From Mycobacterium sp. M26 (GTDB lineage: Bacteria; Actinomycetota; Actinomycetes; Mycobacteriales; Mycobacteriaceae), in the NCBI RefSeq assembly GCF_001494595.1, contig NZ_LN929908.1:3021139-3085138 (forward strand): DNA of 64,000 nucleotides. Direction: 5' to 3'. The notes under the pieces are model-generated. The model was not told where the DNA came from. It ran no database searches and worked only from the letters and a program-made list of their open reading frames with translations. Below, one piece after another: positions 1-8,867 of the stretch (positions are counted from its first letter, which is position 1; every line of letters begins with the position of its first letter). A program made the translations under genes and the position numbers.

Positions 1-300
1 GGCCGGAGCCGGGGCGGCCGGCTTGGGGCCGGGAACCGGCGGCGCGGTCGCGACCGAACCGGCGTCGGCCACCGGAGCCGGGCTGGGTGCGCCGTTGCCC
101 GCGGCCTTGGCCGGGGACGGCTTGGCCGCGGCGGGCTTGCCGCCGCCGAAAGATTCACGAAGGCGCCGGGCGACGGGTGCTTCCACCGTCGACGACGCGG
201 ATTTGACGAATTCGCCCTGTTCGCTCAGGCGGGCGAGAACTTCCTTACTGGTGACACCGAGTTCCTTGGCCAACTCGTGTACGCGGGCCTTACCTGCCAC
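1..300 (-). CDS. infB: Translation initiation factor IF-2, N-terminal part (partial)
   Basis: This is the first ~100 codons of IF-2; the gene runs off the left edge. The GTG start at 298-300 gives VAGKARVHELAKELGVTSKE, the conserved IF-2 N-terminal helical module. After about residue 50 it passes into the low-complexity Ala/Pro/Lys linker usual in mycobacterial IF-2. IF-2 is the GTPase that places initiator tRNA on the 30S subunit; the G domain lies outside the window. It is the last visible gene of the rimP-nusA-ylxR-infB series on the minus strand, an order conserved across bacteria. Confidence 0.93.
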   Translation of the reverse strand, partial: MAGKARVHELAKELGVTSKEVLARLSEQGEFVKSASSTVEAPVARRLRESFGGGKPAAAKPSPAKAAGNGAPSPAPVADAGSVATAPPVPGPKPAAPAPA

Positions 301-380
301 TACATCTCCTACTCAAGAGGCGACAGCGGTGGTAGGCCGCGCCTCGGGTTTAGCTACGACGCATGGTCATCGTCGGGACT

Positions 381-734
381 TCACGGTGTGCTCATGTTCT
401 TCGCTACCTGTTCTTCATGGGCCGTGGCGGCCGAGAGGTACTCGACCACCGCGGTTGTGTCCGGTGAACCGGTGATGCGCAACGCTCGCGCAAAAGCTCG
501 CCGTCGAATCGCTACCTCAAGGCAGCGATCGTCGGGGTGCAACCACGCACCCCGCCCCGGGAGGTTACCTGCTGTATCAACGGTGACGGCTGATTGACCG
601 TTCCCGTTCGACACCGCCACCGTCCGGAGGAGATCGACGGCCAACTCTCGCTTCCGGCAACCGATGCATGTCCGCACCGGTCCTTCGGTACGTCGATGCC
701 GGTTTTCGGTGACCGGAATCTCGCGCTGGATCAC
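381..734 (-). CDS. ylxR: YlxR family (DUF448) RNA-binding protein
   Basis: A small basic protein between nusA and infB, the standard place of ylxR (Rv2840c in M. tuberculosis). The family core is clear: RTCIGCRKRE, then GRGAWLHPDD and a basic RRRAFARAL segment. YlxR proteins are thought to bind RNA and act with the transcription/translation machinery. The start is uncertain. The frame is open up to a GTG at 773, but a TAGACT box at 740-745 lies 5 nt before the GTG at 734, which fits a leaderless transcript beginning there. A later GTG just before RTCIGC is also possible. Confidence 0.85.
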   Translation of the reverse strand: MIQREIPVTENRHRRTEGPVRTCIGCRKRELAVDLLRTVAVSNGNGQSAVTVDTAGNLPGRGAWLHPDDRCLEVAIRRRAFARALRITGSPDTTAVVEYLSAATAHEEQVAKNMSTP

Positions 735-788
735 GGCATAGTCTACCGTCACCGCGGCACTGCTCAGTACCACCCTTGAGACGGGCCT

Positions 789-1823
789 CTACTGCCCGGC
801 GCCGGGCGCGCCGCTGCGATCGGCGGCCTCCTCCGGCTCGGCCGCGTCGCTGCGGATATCGATCCGCCAGCCAGTCAGCCGGGCCGCCAGCCTGGCGTTC
901 TGCCCTTCCTTGCCGATGGCCAGCGACAGCTGGAAGTCGGGCACCACCACACGGGCGGCCCGCGCGGTGGCGTCGATGACGCTGACCGAGACGACCTTCG
1001 CCGGTGACAGGGCGTTGGCGACGAACCGGGCCGGATCCTCGTCGAAGTCGATGATGTCGATCTTCTCCCCCGACAGCTCGCTCATCACATTGCGCACCCG
1101 CTGCCCCATCGGGCCGATGCAGGCGCCCTTGGCGTTGAGCCCGGAGACCCGCGAGCGCACGGCGATCTTGGAGCGGTGACCGGCCTCCCGGGCCACCGCG
1201 ACGATCTCCACCGACCCGTCGGCGATCTCGGGGACCTCCAGCGAGAACAGCTTGCGCACCAGGTTCGGATGGGTCCGCGACAGGGTGATGACCGGCTCGC
1301 GGGCGCCGCGGCTGACGCCGACGACGTAGCAGCGCAGCCGTTCGCCGTGCTCGTAGCGCTCACCGGGGACCTGCTCGGCGGCCGGGATGACCCCGTCGGC
1401 GCCCTTGGCCTCGCTGCCGAGGCGCACCACCACCAGGCCGCGGGCGTTGGCCCGGGCATCGCGCTGGATGACGCCGGCCTGGATGTCACCCTCGTGCGCG
1501 GCGAACTCACCGAAGCTGCGCTCGTTCTCGGCGTCACGCAACCGCTGCAGCATCACCTGCCGCGCGGTGGTGGCTGCGACCCGGCCGAAGCCCTCCGGGG
1601 TGTCGTCCCACTCGCTGATGAGGTTGCCGTCCTCATCGGTTTCGCGCGCCATCACCTGGACCGCGCCGCTCTTGCGGTCGATCTCGATGCGCGCGTCGGG
1701 CTGATGGCCCTCGGTATGCCGATAGGCGGTCAGCAGAGCCGACTTGACGGTGTCGAGCAGCTCGTCCACCGAGATCCCGCGATCGATCTCGATCGCGTGC
1801 AGTGCTGCCATGTCGATGTTCAT
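789..1823 (-). CDS. nusA: Transcription termination/antitermination factor NusA
   Basis: A 344-residue NusA, close to the mycobacterial length. It begins MNIDMAALHAIEIDRG and has the N-terminal RNA-polymerase-binding domain (about 1-125), an S1 domain (about 130-200) and two KH domains (about 200-330, with GACIGPMGQRVRNVM and LAIGKEGQNARLAARLTGW). As in other mycobacteria it lacks the C-terminal acidic repeats of E. coli NusA. NusA modulates pausing, termination and rRNA antitermination. Its start overlaps the rimP stop by 4 bp (ATGA), so the two are translationally coupled. Confidence 0.97.
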   Translation of the reverse strand: MNIDMAALHAIEIDRGISVDELLDTVKSALLTAYRHTEGHQPDARIEIDRKSGAVQVMARETDEDGNLISEWDDTPEGFGRVAATTARQVMLQRLRDAENERSFGEFAAHEGDIQAGVIQRDARANARGLVVVRLGSEAKGADGVIPAAEQVPGERYEHGERLRCYVVGVSRGAREPVITLSRTHPNLVRKLFSLEVPEIADGSVEIVAVAREAGHRSKIAVRSRVSGLNAKGACIGPMGQRVRNVMSELSGEKIDIIDFDEDPARFVANALSPAKVVSVSVIDATARAARVVVPDFQLSLAIGKEGQNARLAARLTGWRIDIRSDAAEPEEAADRSGAPGAGQ

Positions 1824-2353
1824 GTTCCGGCCTCCGTTCCGGGAGCTCCGGCCAGCTCCAGTTCCCGTGGGTTGGGTGGCGAAAACTCCACCTGCACAAC
1901 GGCTTTGCGAATGTTTGCGAGGGGGATCCGGCGCACCGACCAGTCCCGCTGACCGCGGACGACGAGTTCGACGTCACCGTCGGTGATACCGCCGAGACGG
2001 CCCTTGACCGTGCTCTCGTCATCGAGTTCGACCTCCACCAGGCGGGTACGGGCGCGGCGGAAGTGTTTCTCTTCGGTCAGTGGGCGATCCACCCCCGGTG
2101 AGGTGACCTCCAGGACGTAGGCCTCGTCGCCGGTGTCGAGTTCGTCGAGCAGGGCCGAGGCCGAGCGGGACAGGTCGGCGACGGTGTGCAGGTCCAGCGG
2201 GGTGTCACCGTCGGCAGTCACGATGATGCGCGCCGGACGGGAGCGCGCGTCGATCGACACATCGTCGATCTCGTATCCGGCGCGCGCGAACTCGCCATCG
2301 AGTAGCTCGATCACCTGCTGCGGGGACGGTAATCCCGTTGACCGGCCAGTCAC
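1820..2353 (-). CDS. rimP: Ribosome maturation factor RimP
   Basis: A 177-residue RimP needed for 30S subunit maturation. Visible family blocks are YEIDDVSI, the DGDTPLDLHTVADLSRS segment of the N-terminal domain, YVLEVTSPGVDRPL, and a C-terminal SH3-like part ending near the stop. The GTG start at 2351-2353 is preceded by GAGGAG six bases upstream; the longer open frame to 2542 would run into the opposite-strand gene and has no RimP homology. It is the first gene of the rimP-nusA-ylxR-infB set and is divergent from the Rv2843-like gene. Confidence 0.95.
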   Translation of the reverse strand: MTGRSTGLPSPQQVIELLDGEFARAGYEIDDVSIDARSRPARIIVTADGDTPLDLHTVADLSRSASALLDELDTGDEAYVLEVTSPGVDRPLTEEKHFRRARTRLVEVELDDESTVKGRLGGITDGDVELVVRGQRDWSVRRIPLANIRKAVVQVEFSPPNPRELELAGAPGTEAGT

Positions 2354-2426
2354 GGCGAGCTCCTCATCTTGAGTTGTCCTGATCAACCGTCCACGATACG
2401 CCAGCGCAGGCGGTGGCAATGGCAGG

Positions 2427-3057
2427 ATGTTTCGCGTGCTCATGCAGGACGGCGGCCCGGGTGCCGCGATCAGCCGACGACGGGTCCTCGCCGACGGCGG
2501 CCGCGACCTGGTGGCGTTCGCGCTGCTCGGCGGGGCGATCACGGCGTGCGGAACCGGCGCACCGTCCGGCCCGGACCCCCTCGAGGAGCAGGCCGAGCTG
2601 GCCCGCCAGGACAGCGCCCGCGCTGCTCGGCGGGGCGATCACGGCGTGCGGAACCGGCGCACCGTCCGGCCCGGACCCCCTCGAGGAGCAGGCCGAGCTG
2701 GCCCGCCAGGACAGCGCCCTGGCCACCGCCGCAGCCGTCGGCGCCCCACCCGCGCTGGCGCGGGCGTTCACCGAAGTAGCCGCCGAGCGGTCCCGGCATG
2801 CCACCGCGCTGGTCGAGGAGATCGCCCGGGCGGCCCGCACGCCGGTGCCGACGAGTTCGTCGACCACCACGTCGACAGCTGCCGCGCAGGCACCCGGCCT
2901 CGATGACGTCGCGGACGCGCTGCGCAACTCCGCGGACAGCGCCACGAAGGTGGTGCCGACGCTGTCGGGGTATCGCGCCGGTCTGCTGGGGTCCGTGGCC
3001 GCCTCCTGCACCGCCCTGCACACGGTGGCGCTGCCGTCCCGGAAGCCGGCGCAGTGA
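2427..3057 (+). pseudogene. Frameshifted Rv2843-like exported lipoprotein gene
   Basis: Two open frames together make one mycobacterial protein. From the ATG at 2427 the N-terminus has a twin-arginine-like stretch (SRRRVLADGGRD), a hydrophobic run and a lipobox (GAITAC). The C-terminal part, an Ala-rich helical segment ending ALPSRKPAQ, is read in another frame up to 3057. A 100-bp direct duplication inside the gene causes the shift. Removing one copy restores a single frame of 176 residues, near the length I recall for Rv2843 (about 181). The stop overlaps the GTG of the next gene. As written, no intact product with both signal and body can be made. The duplication may be real or an assembly error. 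Confidence 0.85.
2519..2719. repeat. Tandem 100-bp duplication inside the Rv2843-like gene
   Basis: Bases 2519-2619 and 2619-2719 are identical with a period of 100 bp. Flanking bases differ at 2518/2618 and at 2620/2720. Because 100 is not a multiple of three, the second copy shifts the reading frame by one. Confidence 0.97.
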
Positions 3058-3521
3058 CCTCCCCGACCCCGGACCCGAACCGGCCGTCGGAGGCCGACAA
3101 GGCCGCCCTCTTCGACGCGGTAGCGGTCGAACATGCCGCGATCTATGGCTACGGCATCGTCTCGGCGCACAGCTCACCGGAAGAGAATCCGCTGGTGTCC
3201 GAGGCGCTGGCCCAGCACCGCGAACGCCGGGAGGCGGCGATCGCGATGCTGACCGGGCGCTCGGCCAAGGCGCCGCTGCCCGCCGTCGGCTATCAGCTGC
3301 CGTTCCCGGTCACCGATCCCGACGACGCGGCGAAGCTGGCCGTGCAGATGGAGAACGACTGCGCGGTGGCCTGGCGCGCGGTGCTCGAACAGGCCACTGC
3401 CGAGGAGGATCGCCGGTTCGCGGTCACCGCGCTGACCGAGTCCGCCGTGCTGGCCGCGCGGTGGAATCAGGTGCTCGGGGTGTGGCCGGCGACGGTCGCC
3501 TTCCCCGGCGGCAGCGAGTAG
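3054..3521 (+). CDS. DUF4439 ferritin-like protein (Rv2844-like)
   Basis: A 155-residue, mostly helical protein with the DUF4439 ferritin-like layout: FDAVAVEHAAIYGYG near the N-terminus, LAQHRERREAAIAML, and later QMENDCAVAWRAVLEQA and ALTESAVLAARW. Paired E..H positions in helices resemble a di-metal four-helix bundle, but no function is established. The GTG start at 3054 overlaps the stop of the preceding Rv2843-like frame (GTGA), so the two were built as a coupled pair, as in M. tuberculosis. No signal peptide is seen. It converges with the secreted propeller gene 20 bp downstream. Confidence 0.85.
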   Translation: MTSPTPDPNRPSEADKAALFDAVAVEHAAIYGYGIVSAHSSPEENPLVSEALAQHRERREAAIAMLTGRSAKAPLPAVGYQLPFPVTDPDDAAKLAVQMENDCAVAWRAVLEQATAEEDRRFAVTALTESAVLAARWNQVLGVWPATVAFPGGSE

Positions 3522-3540
3522 CGGCGCGACAGTGCCGACG

Positions 3541-6195
3541 CTAGGCGGTCGGCAACGTCACCACCAGGGTTGAGGGCTGACCGAGACCGGGTAGGCCCCA
3601 GTTGGTTGTAGCCAACACCACCGCACGGCTGCCGTCTGGGGTGAAGGCTGGTGGCGGTGCGTAACCAATGCCAGACCCGTCGAGACCGACCAGGCTGTGC
3701 GGGTTTCCGATCTGAGCCCCCTGGACGGTGTCGATCACGGTCCACTGCTCTGAACTGAAGAGGCCGGTCAAGAAATTGGTCAGCAGCACGACCGGCAGAG
3801 CAACGGGATACAAGAGTGGAATGAAGACCGCGATACCGAGGAAGCCCTGAAGGAGTTCGGCGAGCGGTGCCGCCGGGACGGTCCGGATCAGCGCGCGCGT
3901 CCCGTCGGGGCTCAAGAAGAGATCTGGGGCGTTCACATCACCTCCGGACAGAACGCGGCCCGTGATGTCACGCGTCGTGCCGACCTGTCGGCCGGTCGCT
4001 GTGTCGATCACAACGACTCGCATGGTGTCGTTTCGGTGCGAGCTTTCGATCGTGTACGCACTGATCACCGCGCGCGAGCCAGCCGCGGTCACCACCATCG
4101 AGAAACTCGTGCTGTCGCTGGGAAGGTTCACGGTGGAGCCCACCTGGCGGCCGGTGGCCGTATCCAGCACCGCCACCCACGAGGTCACGCCCACGAAGTC
4201 ATGCTGGTTGGCGGTCACGACGGCGCGGGAGCCGTCGGTGGTCAACACCGCCGACAGGTTGTTCCCGGTCAGCACGTCGCCGACCAGCTGACCATTCGAC
4301 GTGTCGATCACCGCCGCATGGGAATGGGTGACCACTACCACGCGGGAACCGTCGGAGTTCAAGGCCGTCAGACGGACATCACCAGGGACTGTGACCGTGT
4401 GACCGATCTGCTGGCCGGTGGCTGTGTCAAGGACCATTACGGGCACGACGTAGCCAACTCCCCCTTCACCGCCGTCGTAGTTGCCGGGAGCCACGACTGC
4501 GCGAGAGCCGTCGGCACTGATGAACGTGGCCCCTGTCGGTCCACCGGAGCCCGGGACGGTGAGAGTGGTCCCGACCTGTCGACCCGTCGCGGCGTCGATC
4601 ACCGCCACCCTCGATGACCACGTATTGGTGTTGGGGTCGTTGACCCTGACCTGGGCCACCGCACGCGAGCCATCCGGCGTGAGTACCGCCGTGGTCACCG
4701 TTTCGGCACCGGAGCCTGCGAGCGCGATCGGATCGGCGACCTGGTCACCGGTGGCGGTGTCGACGACTGCCACCGAACCACCGAGTGCGACAATCGCGCG
4801 GGCACCGTCGGCGCTGAAAACCGTTGCCCCGGATGGTATTCCGACGAAGTTCCCGAGGCTGAAGGTGCCGCCCACCTGACTGCCGGTTGTGACGTCGAGC
4901 ACCGCCACTCGGGCCGTGGAGTGACCTGCGCTGGCCGGGTCGTCGGCCGCGCCGATCAGCACCGCTCGTGAACCGTCCGGACTCAAGGTACATACCCGGA
5001 ACTGATCGAAGTCGGGATGGTATCCCGCCCCGTCGAAAGTGAACGGGGTGCCAACCTGCTTGCCGGTGGCGGTATCGACCACTACGACTCCGGTAGGCGA
5101 GTAGCCGTAGTGGGCGGGATCGAAGACACGGTTGGTCACGACGGCCCGCGAACTGTTCGGCGTGATGCTCAAGGACCCAAGGCCGGCGACGGTGAGTGTG
5201 TCGCCGACCTGCCTGCCGGTAGCCGTGTCGATCACCGTCACATGGGTCGACGCCGTGTAGGGGTAGGACGGTATGCCGTAGTTACCGGCTGGCAGTTCGG
5301 CATCCAGCCCGGTGGTCACGACGGCACGAGATCCGTCGGCAGTAAGCACAGTCGCCAGGGGCTTACCGGCGAGAGAGAGGGTCTGCCCGACCTGTCTGCC
5401 GGTGACGGTGTCGAGCACGGCCAGACTGGTCGTCGCGTTCTCGGCACCACGAGCGGTCACCACGGCCCGCGAACCATCAGCCGTCAACTTGGTCTCCGGG
5501 TCGCCGGCACCGGAGATGCTCAGGGTGCGGCCAACCTGCCCTTCGGTGCGGGGGTCGACCACTGCCACAGCGGAATCGGTGGTCACCACCGCGCGTGAGC
5601 CGTCTGCGGTGAGCACCCGGCTGATGGGATTGCCGGCGATCGTCGTGCTTCCGATCACGGAAATGCCGAACAGCTTCCGTTCAAGGTCGCGCACGGCGAG
5701 CACGACGCCGTCGAGGAACGAGGTGGCCGGCGGCGACGGCGCCGGCACGGCGGGGGCGACCGCGAGCGTGCGAGACGCGACGGTGCGTGCCGACGCTGCC
5801 CTTGCGTCATAGCGAACGCCGACCCGCGCAGGACCGGGGGTGAAGGTCGCGGTAGCCGCTGGGGACTGTGCGTCACCGTCGCCGGCTGAGCCCAGGGATG
5901 TCAGCCGCACCCCGCGCGGCGGGATTGCGGTGCGCGACCGGGACCGCCCGCCGATCGGCGCGCCGCCGGCATGGGGCCGCGAGACAGCCGCCCCGCGCGC
6001 CGGGCCGCCGTCCGCCGACCGAGACGAGTGCGGGCCAGGGGATGGACGCGCGCCGCCATCGTCGGCCCACGCGACTCCTTGCCCAAGCCACAACCCAGCA
6101 CCCACGCCCAGCACGGCAGCCAACTGACCGACTCGCCCGACACACCGGCTAGCGCCCTCGCTCCGGGACGTCGCAATGATGTTTCGCATGGGCAC
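3541..6195 (-). CDS. Secreted YVTN/YncE-like beta-propeller repeat protein
   Basis: An 884-residue exported protein. The N-terminus has a basic region, a hydrophobic run (VGQLAAVLGVGAGLWLG) and an AWA-DDG cleavage site, a signal type found on several large surface proteins of fast-growing mycobacteria. Residues about 45-150 are a Pro/Ser/Ala/Arg-rich linker. From about 175 to the end come more than ten imperfect repeats built around ADGSRAVVT and VVDTATGRQVG, typical of beta-propeller blades. A hydrophobic stretch near residue 770 (VFIPLLYPVALPVVLL) interrupts the last blades. Ligand and role are unknown. It lies between Rv2844-like and proS, which are neighbours in M. tuberculosis, so it is an insertion in the conserved order. 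The start is GTG 6195 or ATG 6189. Confidence 0.85.
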   Translation of the reverse strand: MPMRNIIATSRSEGASRCVGRVGQLAAVLGVGAGLWLGQGVAWADDGGARPSPGPHSSRSADGGPARGAAVSRPHAGGAPIGGRSRSRTAIPPRGVRLTSLGSAGDGDAQSPAATATFTPGPARVGVRYDARAASARTVASRTLAVAPAVPAPSPPATSFLDGVVLAVRDLERKLFGISVIGSTTIAGNPISRVLTADGSRAVVTTDSAVAVVDPRTEGQVGRTLSISGAGDPETKLTADGSRAVVTARGAENATTSLAVLDTVTGRQVGQTLSLAGKPLATVLTADGSRAVVTTGLDAELPAGNYGIPSYPYTASTHVTVIDTATGRQVGDTLTVAGLGSLSITPNSSRAVVTNRVFDPAHYGYSPTGVVVVDTATGKQVGTPFTFDGAGYHPDFDQFRVCTLSPDGSRAVLIGAADDPASAGHSTARVAVLDVTTGSQVGGTFSLGNFVGIPSGATVFSADGARAIVALGGSVAVVDTATGDQVADPIALAGSGAETVTTAVLTPDGSRAVAQVRVNDPNTNTWSSRVAVIDAATGRQVGTTLTVPGSGGPTGATFISADGSRAVVAPGNYDGGEGGVGYVVPVMVLDTATGQQIGHTVTVPGDVRLTALNSDGSRVVVVTHSHAAVIDTSNGQLVGDVLTGNNLSAVLTTDGSRAVVTANQHDFVGVTSWVAVLDTATGRQVGSTVNLPSDSTSFSMVVTAAGSRAVISAYTIESSHRNDTMRVVVIDTATGRQVGTTRDITGRVLSGGDVNAPDLFLSPDGTRALIRTVPAAPLAELLQGFLGIAVFIPLLYPVALPVVLLTNFLTGLFSSEQWTVIDTVQGAQIGNPHSLVGLDGSGIGYAPPPAFTPDGSRAVVLATTNWGLPGLGQPSTLVVTLPTA

Positions 6196-6305
6196 ACCGT
6201 GGCCCGTAGCTGCCGAGGCGGACGCAGTACTTCACTACCGCATTTCGGTGCGGAGACGGTGCACAGCCTTCGCTCGGCGACAGCCATAGCTTGGCGACAG
6301 TAACC

Positions 6306-8060
6306 TCAGGGCTGCGGTTCGGCGAGCGCGGCGACGACGGCGGTTGCCGCGTCATTCGCGCTGATGTTCTGCGTCTCTCCGCTGAACCGGTTGCGCAGTT
6401 CCACCACGCCGTCGGCCCAGCCGCGGCCAACCACGACGATCCACGGCACGCCGAGCAGTTCGGCGTCCTTGAACTTCACCCCCGGTGAGGCGGTGCGGTC
6501 GTCGAGGAGCACTTCCAGACCCAGCCGGTCCAGGTCGGCCGCCAGCTCCTCTGCCCCGGTGCGGGCTTCGGCATCCTTGTTGGCGATCACCACGTGCACA
6601 TCGAACGGCGATACCGAGGACGGCCAGCGCAGGCCCAGCCCGTCGTGATGCTGTTCGGCGATCACCGCCACCAGTCGGGACACGCCCACCCCGTACGAGC
6701 CCATCGTGAGCCGGACCGGCTTACCGTCCTCGCCGAGCACATCGGCCGAGAAGGCGTCGGTGTACTTGCGGCCCAGTTGGAAGATGTGGCCGATCTCGAT
6801 ACCGCGGGCAGAGACCAACGGCCCGGCGCCGTCCGGTGACGGGTCACCGTCGCGCACCTCGGCGGCCTCAATGGTGCCGTCGGCCACGAAATCGCGGCCG
6901 GCCACCAGACCGACGACGTGCTTACCGGTCTCGTCGGCACCGGTGATCCAGGCCGTACCGTCCACCACGCGCGGGTCGACCAGATAGCGAACACCGTTGG
7001 CCAGCAACGCCTTCGGGCCGATGTAGCCCTTCTTGAGGAACGGGTACCTGGCGAAGTCGGCATCGTCGATCATCGCGTAGTCGGCGGGTTCGAGTGCCGC
7101 ACCGAGCCGCTTGTCGTCGACGTCGCGGTCGCCGGGCACACCGATGGCCAGCAGTTCCCAGTCGCCGCCGGGCTGGCGGACCTTGAGCAGCACATTCTTC
7201 AGCGTGTCGGCGGCGGTGATCTCCCGGCCGAGACCCGCCGAGTTGGCCCAGTCCACCAGCGTCGCGATGGTCGGGGTGTCTCCGGTGTCGTGCACCGTCG
7301 GCTCGGGTAACCCGTCGAACGGCAGGGAGTCCGGCACCGCGGTGGTGACGGCCTCGACGTTGGCGGCGTACCCCGACTGCAGGCACCGCACGAAAGTGTC
7401 CTCGCCGACCTCACTTTCGGCCAGGAACTCCTCAGAGGCACTGCCACCCATGGCACCGGAGACCGCCGAGACGATGACGTAGCGGATCGCCAGCCGGTCG
7501 AACATCCGTTGGTAGGCGTCGCGATGCGCGTGGTAGGCGTTCTTCAGGCCGCCTTCGTCGATATCGAAGGAGTACGAGTCCTTCATGATGAACTCGCGGC
7601 CGCGCAGGATGCCGGCCCGCGGGCGGGCCTCATCGCGGTACTTCGTCTGGATTTGGAACAGCAGCAGCGGAAAGTCCTTGTAGGAGCTGTACTCCCCCTT
7701 CACCGTCAAGGTGAAGAACTCCTCGTGGGTGGGGCCCAGCATGTAGTCGTTGTCGCGACGGTCCTTGAGCCGGAACACCCCGTCGCCGTATTCGGTCCAG
7801 CGGTTGGTGGTCTCGTAGGGCGCCTTGGGCAACAGCGCCGGGAACAGGATCTCCTGGCCGCCGATGGCGACCATCTCCTCGCGCACCACCTGCTCGATCT
7901 TGCGCAGCACCCGCAGACCCAGCGGCAGCCAGCTGTACAACCCCGGCGCGACCGGCCGGACGTAGCCCGCCCGGATCAGAAGTTTGTGGCTGGGCACTTC
8001 GGCGTCGGCCGGGTCGTCGCGCAGCGTGCGCAAGAACAGCTCGGACATGCGGGTGATCAC
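6306..8060 (-). CDS. proS: Prolyl-tRNA synthetase
   Basis: A 584-residue bacterial-type ProRS that charges tRNA-Pro. Seen are the class II core start (MSELFLRTLRDDPADAEV), motif 2 region (KYRDEARPRAGILRGREFIMKD), an internal editing (INS) domain at about 220-400, motif 3 (GSYGVGVSRLVA) and the C-terminal anticodon-binding domain (GLEVLLDDRTASPGVKFKDA). The GTG at 8060 gives VITRMSEL, matching the M. tuberculosis N-terminus as I recall it; the ATG at 8048 is the alternative. The further upstream open frame is antisense to other sequence and not homologous. Confidence 0.97.
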   Translation of the reverse strand: MITRMSELFLRTLRDDPADAEVPSHKLLIRAGYVRPVAPGLYSWLPLGLRVLRKIEQVVREEMVAIGGQEILFPALLPKAPYETTNRWTEYGDGVFRLKDRRDNDYMLGPTHEEFFTLTVKGEYSSYKDFPLLLFQIQTKYRDEARPRAGILRGREFIMKDSYSFDIDEGGLKNAYHAHRDAYQRMFDRLAIRYVIVSAVSGAMGGSASEEFLAESEVGEDTFVRCLQSGYAANVEAVTTAVPDSLPFDGLPEPTVHDTGDTPTIATLVDWANSAGLGREITAADTLKNVLLKVRQPGGDWELLAIGVPGDRDVDDKRLGAALEPADYAMIDDADFARYPFLKKGYIGPKALLANGVRYLVDPRVVDGTAWITGADETGKHVVGLVAGRDFVADGTIEAAEVRDGDPSPDGAGPLVSARGIEIGHIFQLGRKYTDAFSADVLGEDGKPVRLTMGSYGVGVSRLVAVIAEQHHDGLGLRWPSSVSPFDVHVVIANKDAEARTGAEELAADLDRLGLEVLLDDRTASPGVKFKDAELLGVPWIVVVGRGWADGVVELRNRFSGETQNISANDAATAVVAALAEPQP

Positions 8061-8085
8061 GGTGGACCAGCCTAGCCATGAGTGT

Positions 8086-8751
8086 TCAGTCGCGGCCCTG
8101 CCAGGTGCAGATGCAGACCTCGTTACCCTCCGGGTCGGCCAGCACCCAGTACGCCGGCGCTGCGGCGTCCGACAGCAACCGGCCCCCGGCGGCCAGTGCG
8201 GCGGCCAGCCGGTCGGGGGCGGCATCGTGGGCGACGTCGAGGTCGAGGTGGATGCGGTTGCGTTGCGGGCGCGGGGCGTCCATCTGCTGGAACCAGATCG
8301 CCGGACCGCGGCCGGCCGGGTCGATCAGCCCGTCACTGAGGTCCGACGGTCCCGGCTCGTCGACGTAGCCGGTGATCGCCTTCCAGAACGGCCGCACGGC
8401 ACCGATGTCGAGCGCGTCGATGGCGATCTCGATCGCCTGCACGGTGCCCGGCCTCAGCCGCCACCCGTGCTGAGTGAGGGTCGAGGCCAGCGTCGTGGCC
8501 AGGGCGATCTCCACGCCGGAGACCGCACCGGTGGCCGCCGACTGCACCCGCAGCACGACGCGGTCGGCGCGGATGTCCACACCCAGGCGACCGTCGACAC
8601 CGGCGGCTGTGGCCACCAGCCCGGCGACCTCGGTGCCCTGCGCCAGCGAGGTCGTGGCGACCTCGGCATAGAGGGCGCCGAGGACCAGCCGCCAGCCGGC
8701 GGCGCCGACAGCCTCGGAGATGTCCTGACGAGAGGGGGTGACAGGGCTCAT
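8086..8751 (-). CDS. VOC/glyoxalase-like protein with N-terminal pterin-dehydratase-like domain
   Basis: A 221-residue two-part protein. Residues about 1-105 resemble pterin-4a-carbinolamine dehydratase in pattern (a GW near the start, then paired beta strands, ALATTLASTLTQHGWRL), but the HHP catalytic signature of that enzyme is absent. Residues about 110-221 are a VOC half-domain (AIEIAIDALDIGAVRPFWKA, NRIHLDLDV, WVLADPEGNEVCICT) of the bleomycin-resistance/glyoxalase type. The ATG at 8749-8751 is the best start; the longer frame overlaps the divergent gene. Substrate is unknown. It is 25 bp downstream of the proS start on the same strand. Confidence 0.75.
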   Translation of the reverse strand: MSPVTPSRQDISEAVGAAGWRLVLGALYAEVATTSLAQGTEVAGLVATAAGVDGRLGVDIRADRVVLRVQSAATGAVSGVEIALATTLASTLTQHGWRLRPGTVQAIEIAIDALDIGAVRPFWKAITGYVDEPGPSDLSDGLIDPAGRGPAIWFQQMDAPRPQRNRIHLDLDVAHDAAPDRLAAALAAGGRLLSDAAAPAYWVLADPEGNEVCICTWQGRD

Positions 8752-8867
8752 AGCGGGCGAGCCTAGTGACGCCGGGTGACATCTCGCTGTTGCGCAGGGT
8801 TTTCGGCGCGCGTCCCCGGCCGCGCGTGTTGTGATGTGCGGGATAGCAACGAGCCGGGAGGGTCGCA

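Noticed and set aside
6196..6305. Start of the propeller gene extended upstream, or a separate small gene
   Set aside because: The signal peptide begins at the GTG/ATG at 6189-6195; upstream frames have no signal or homology.
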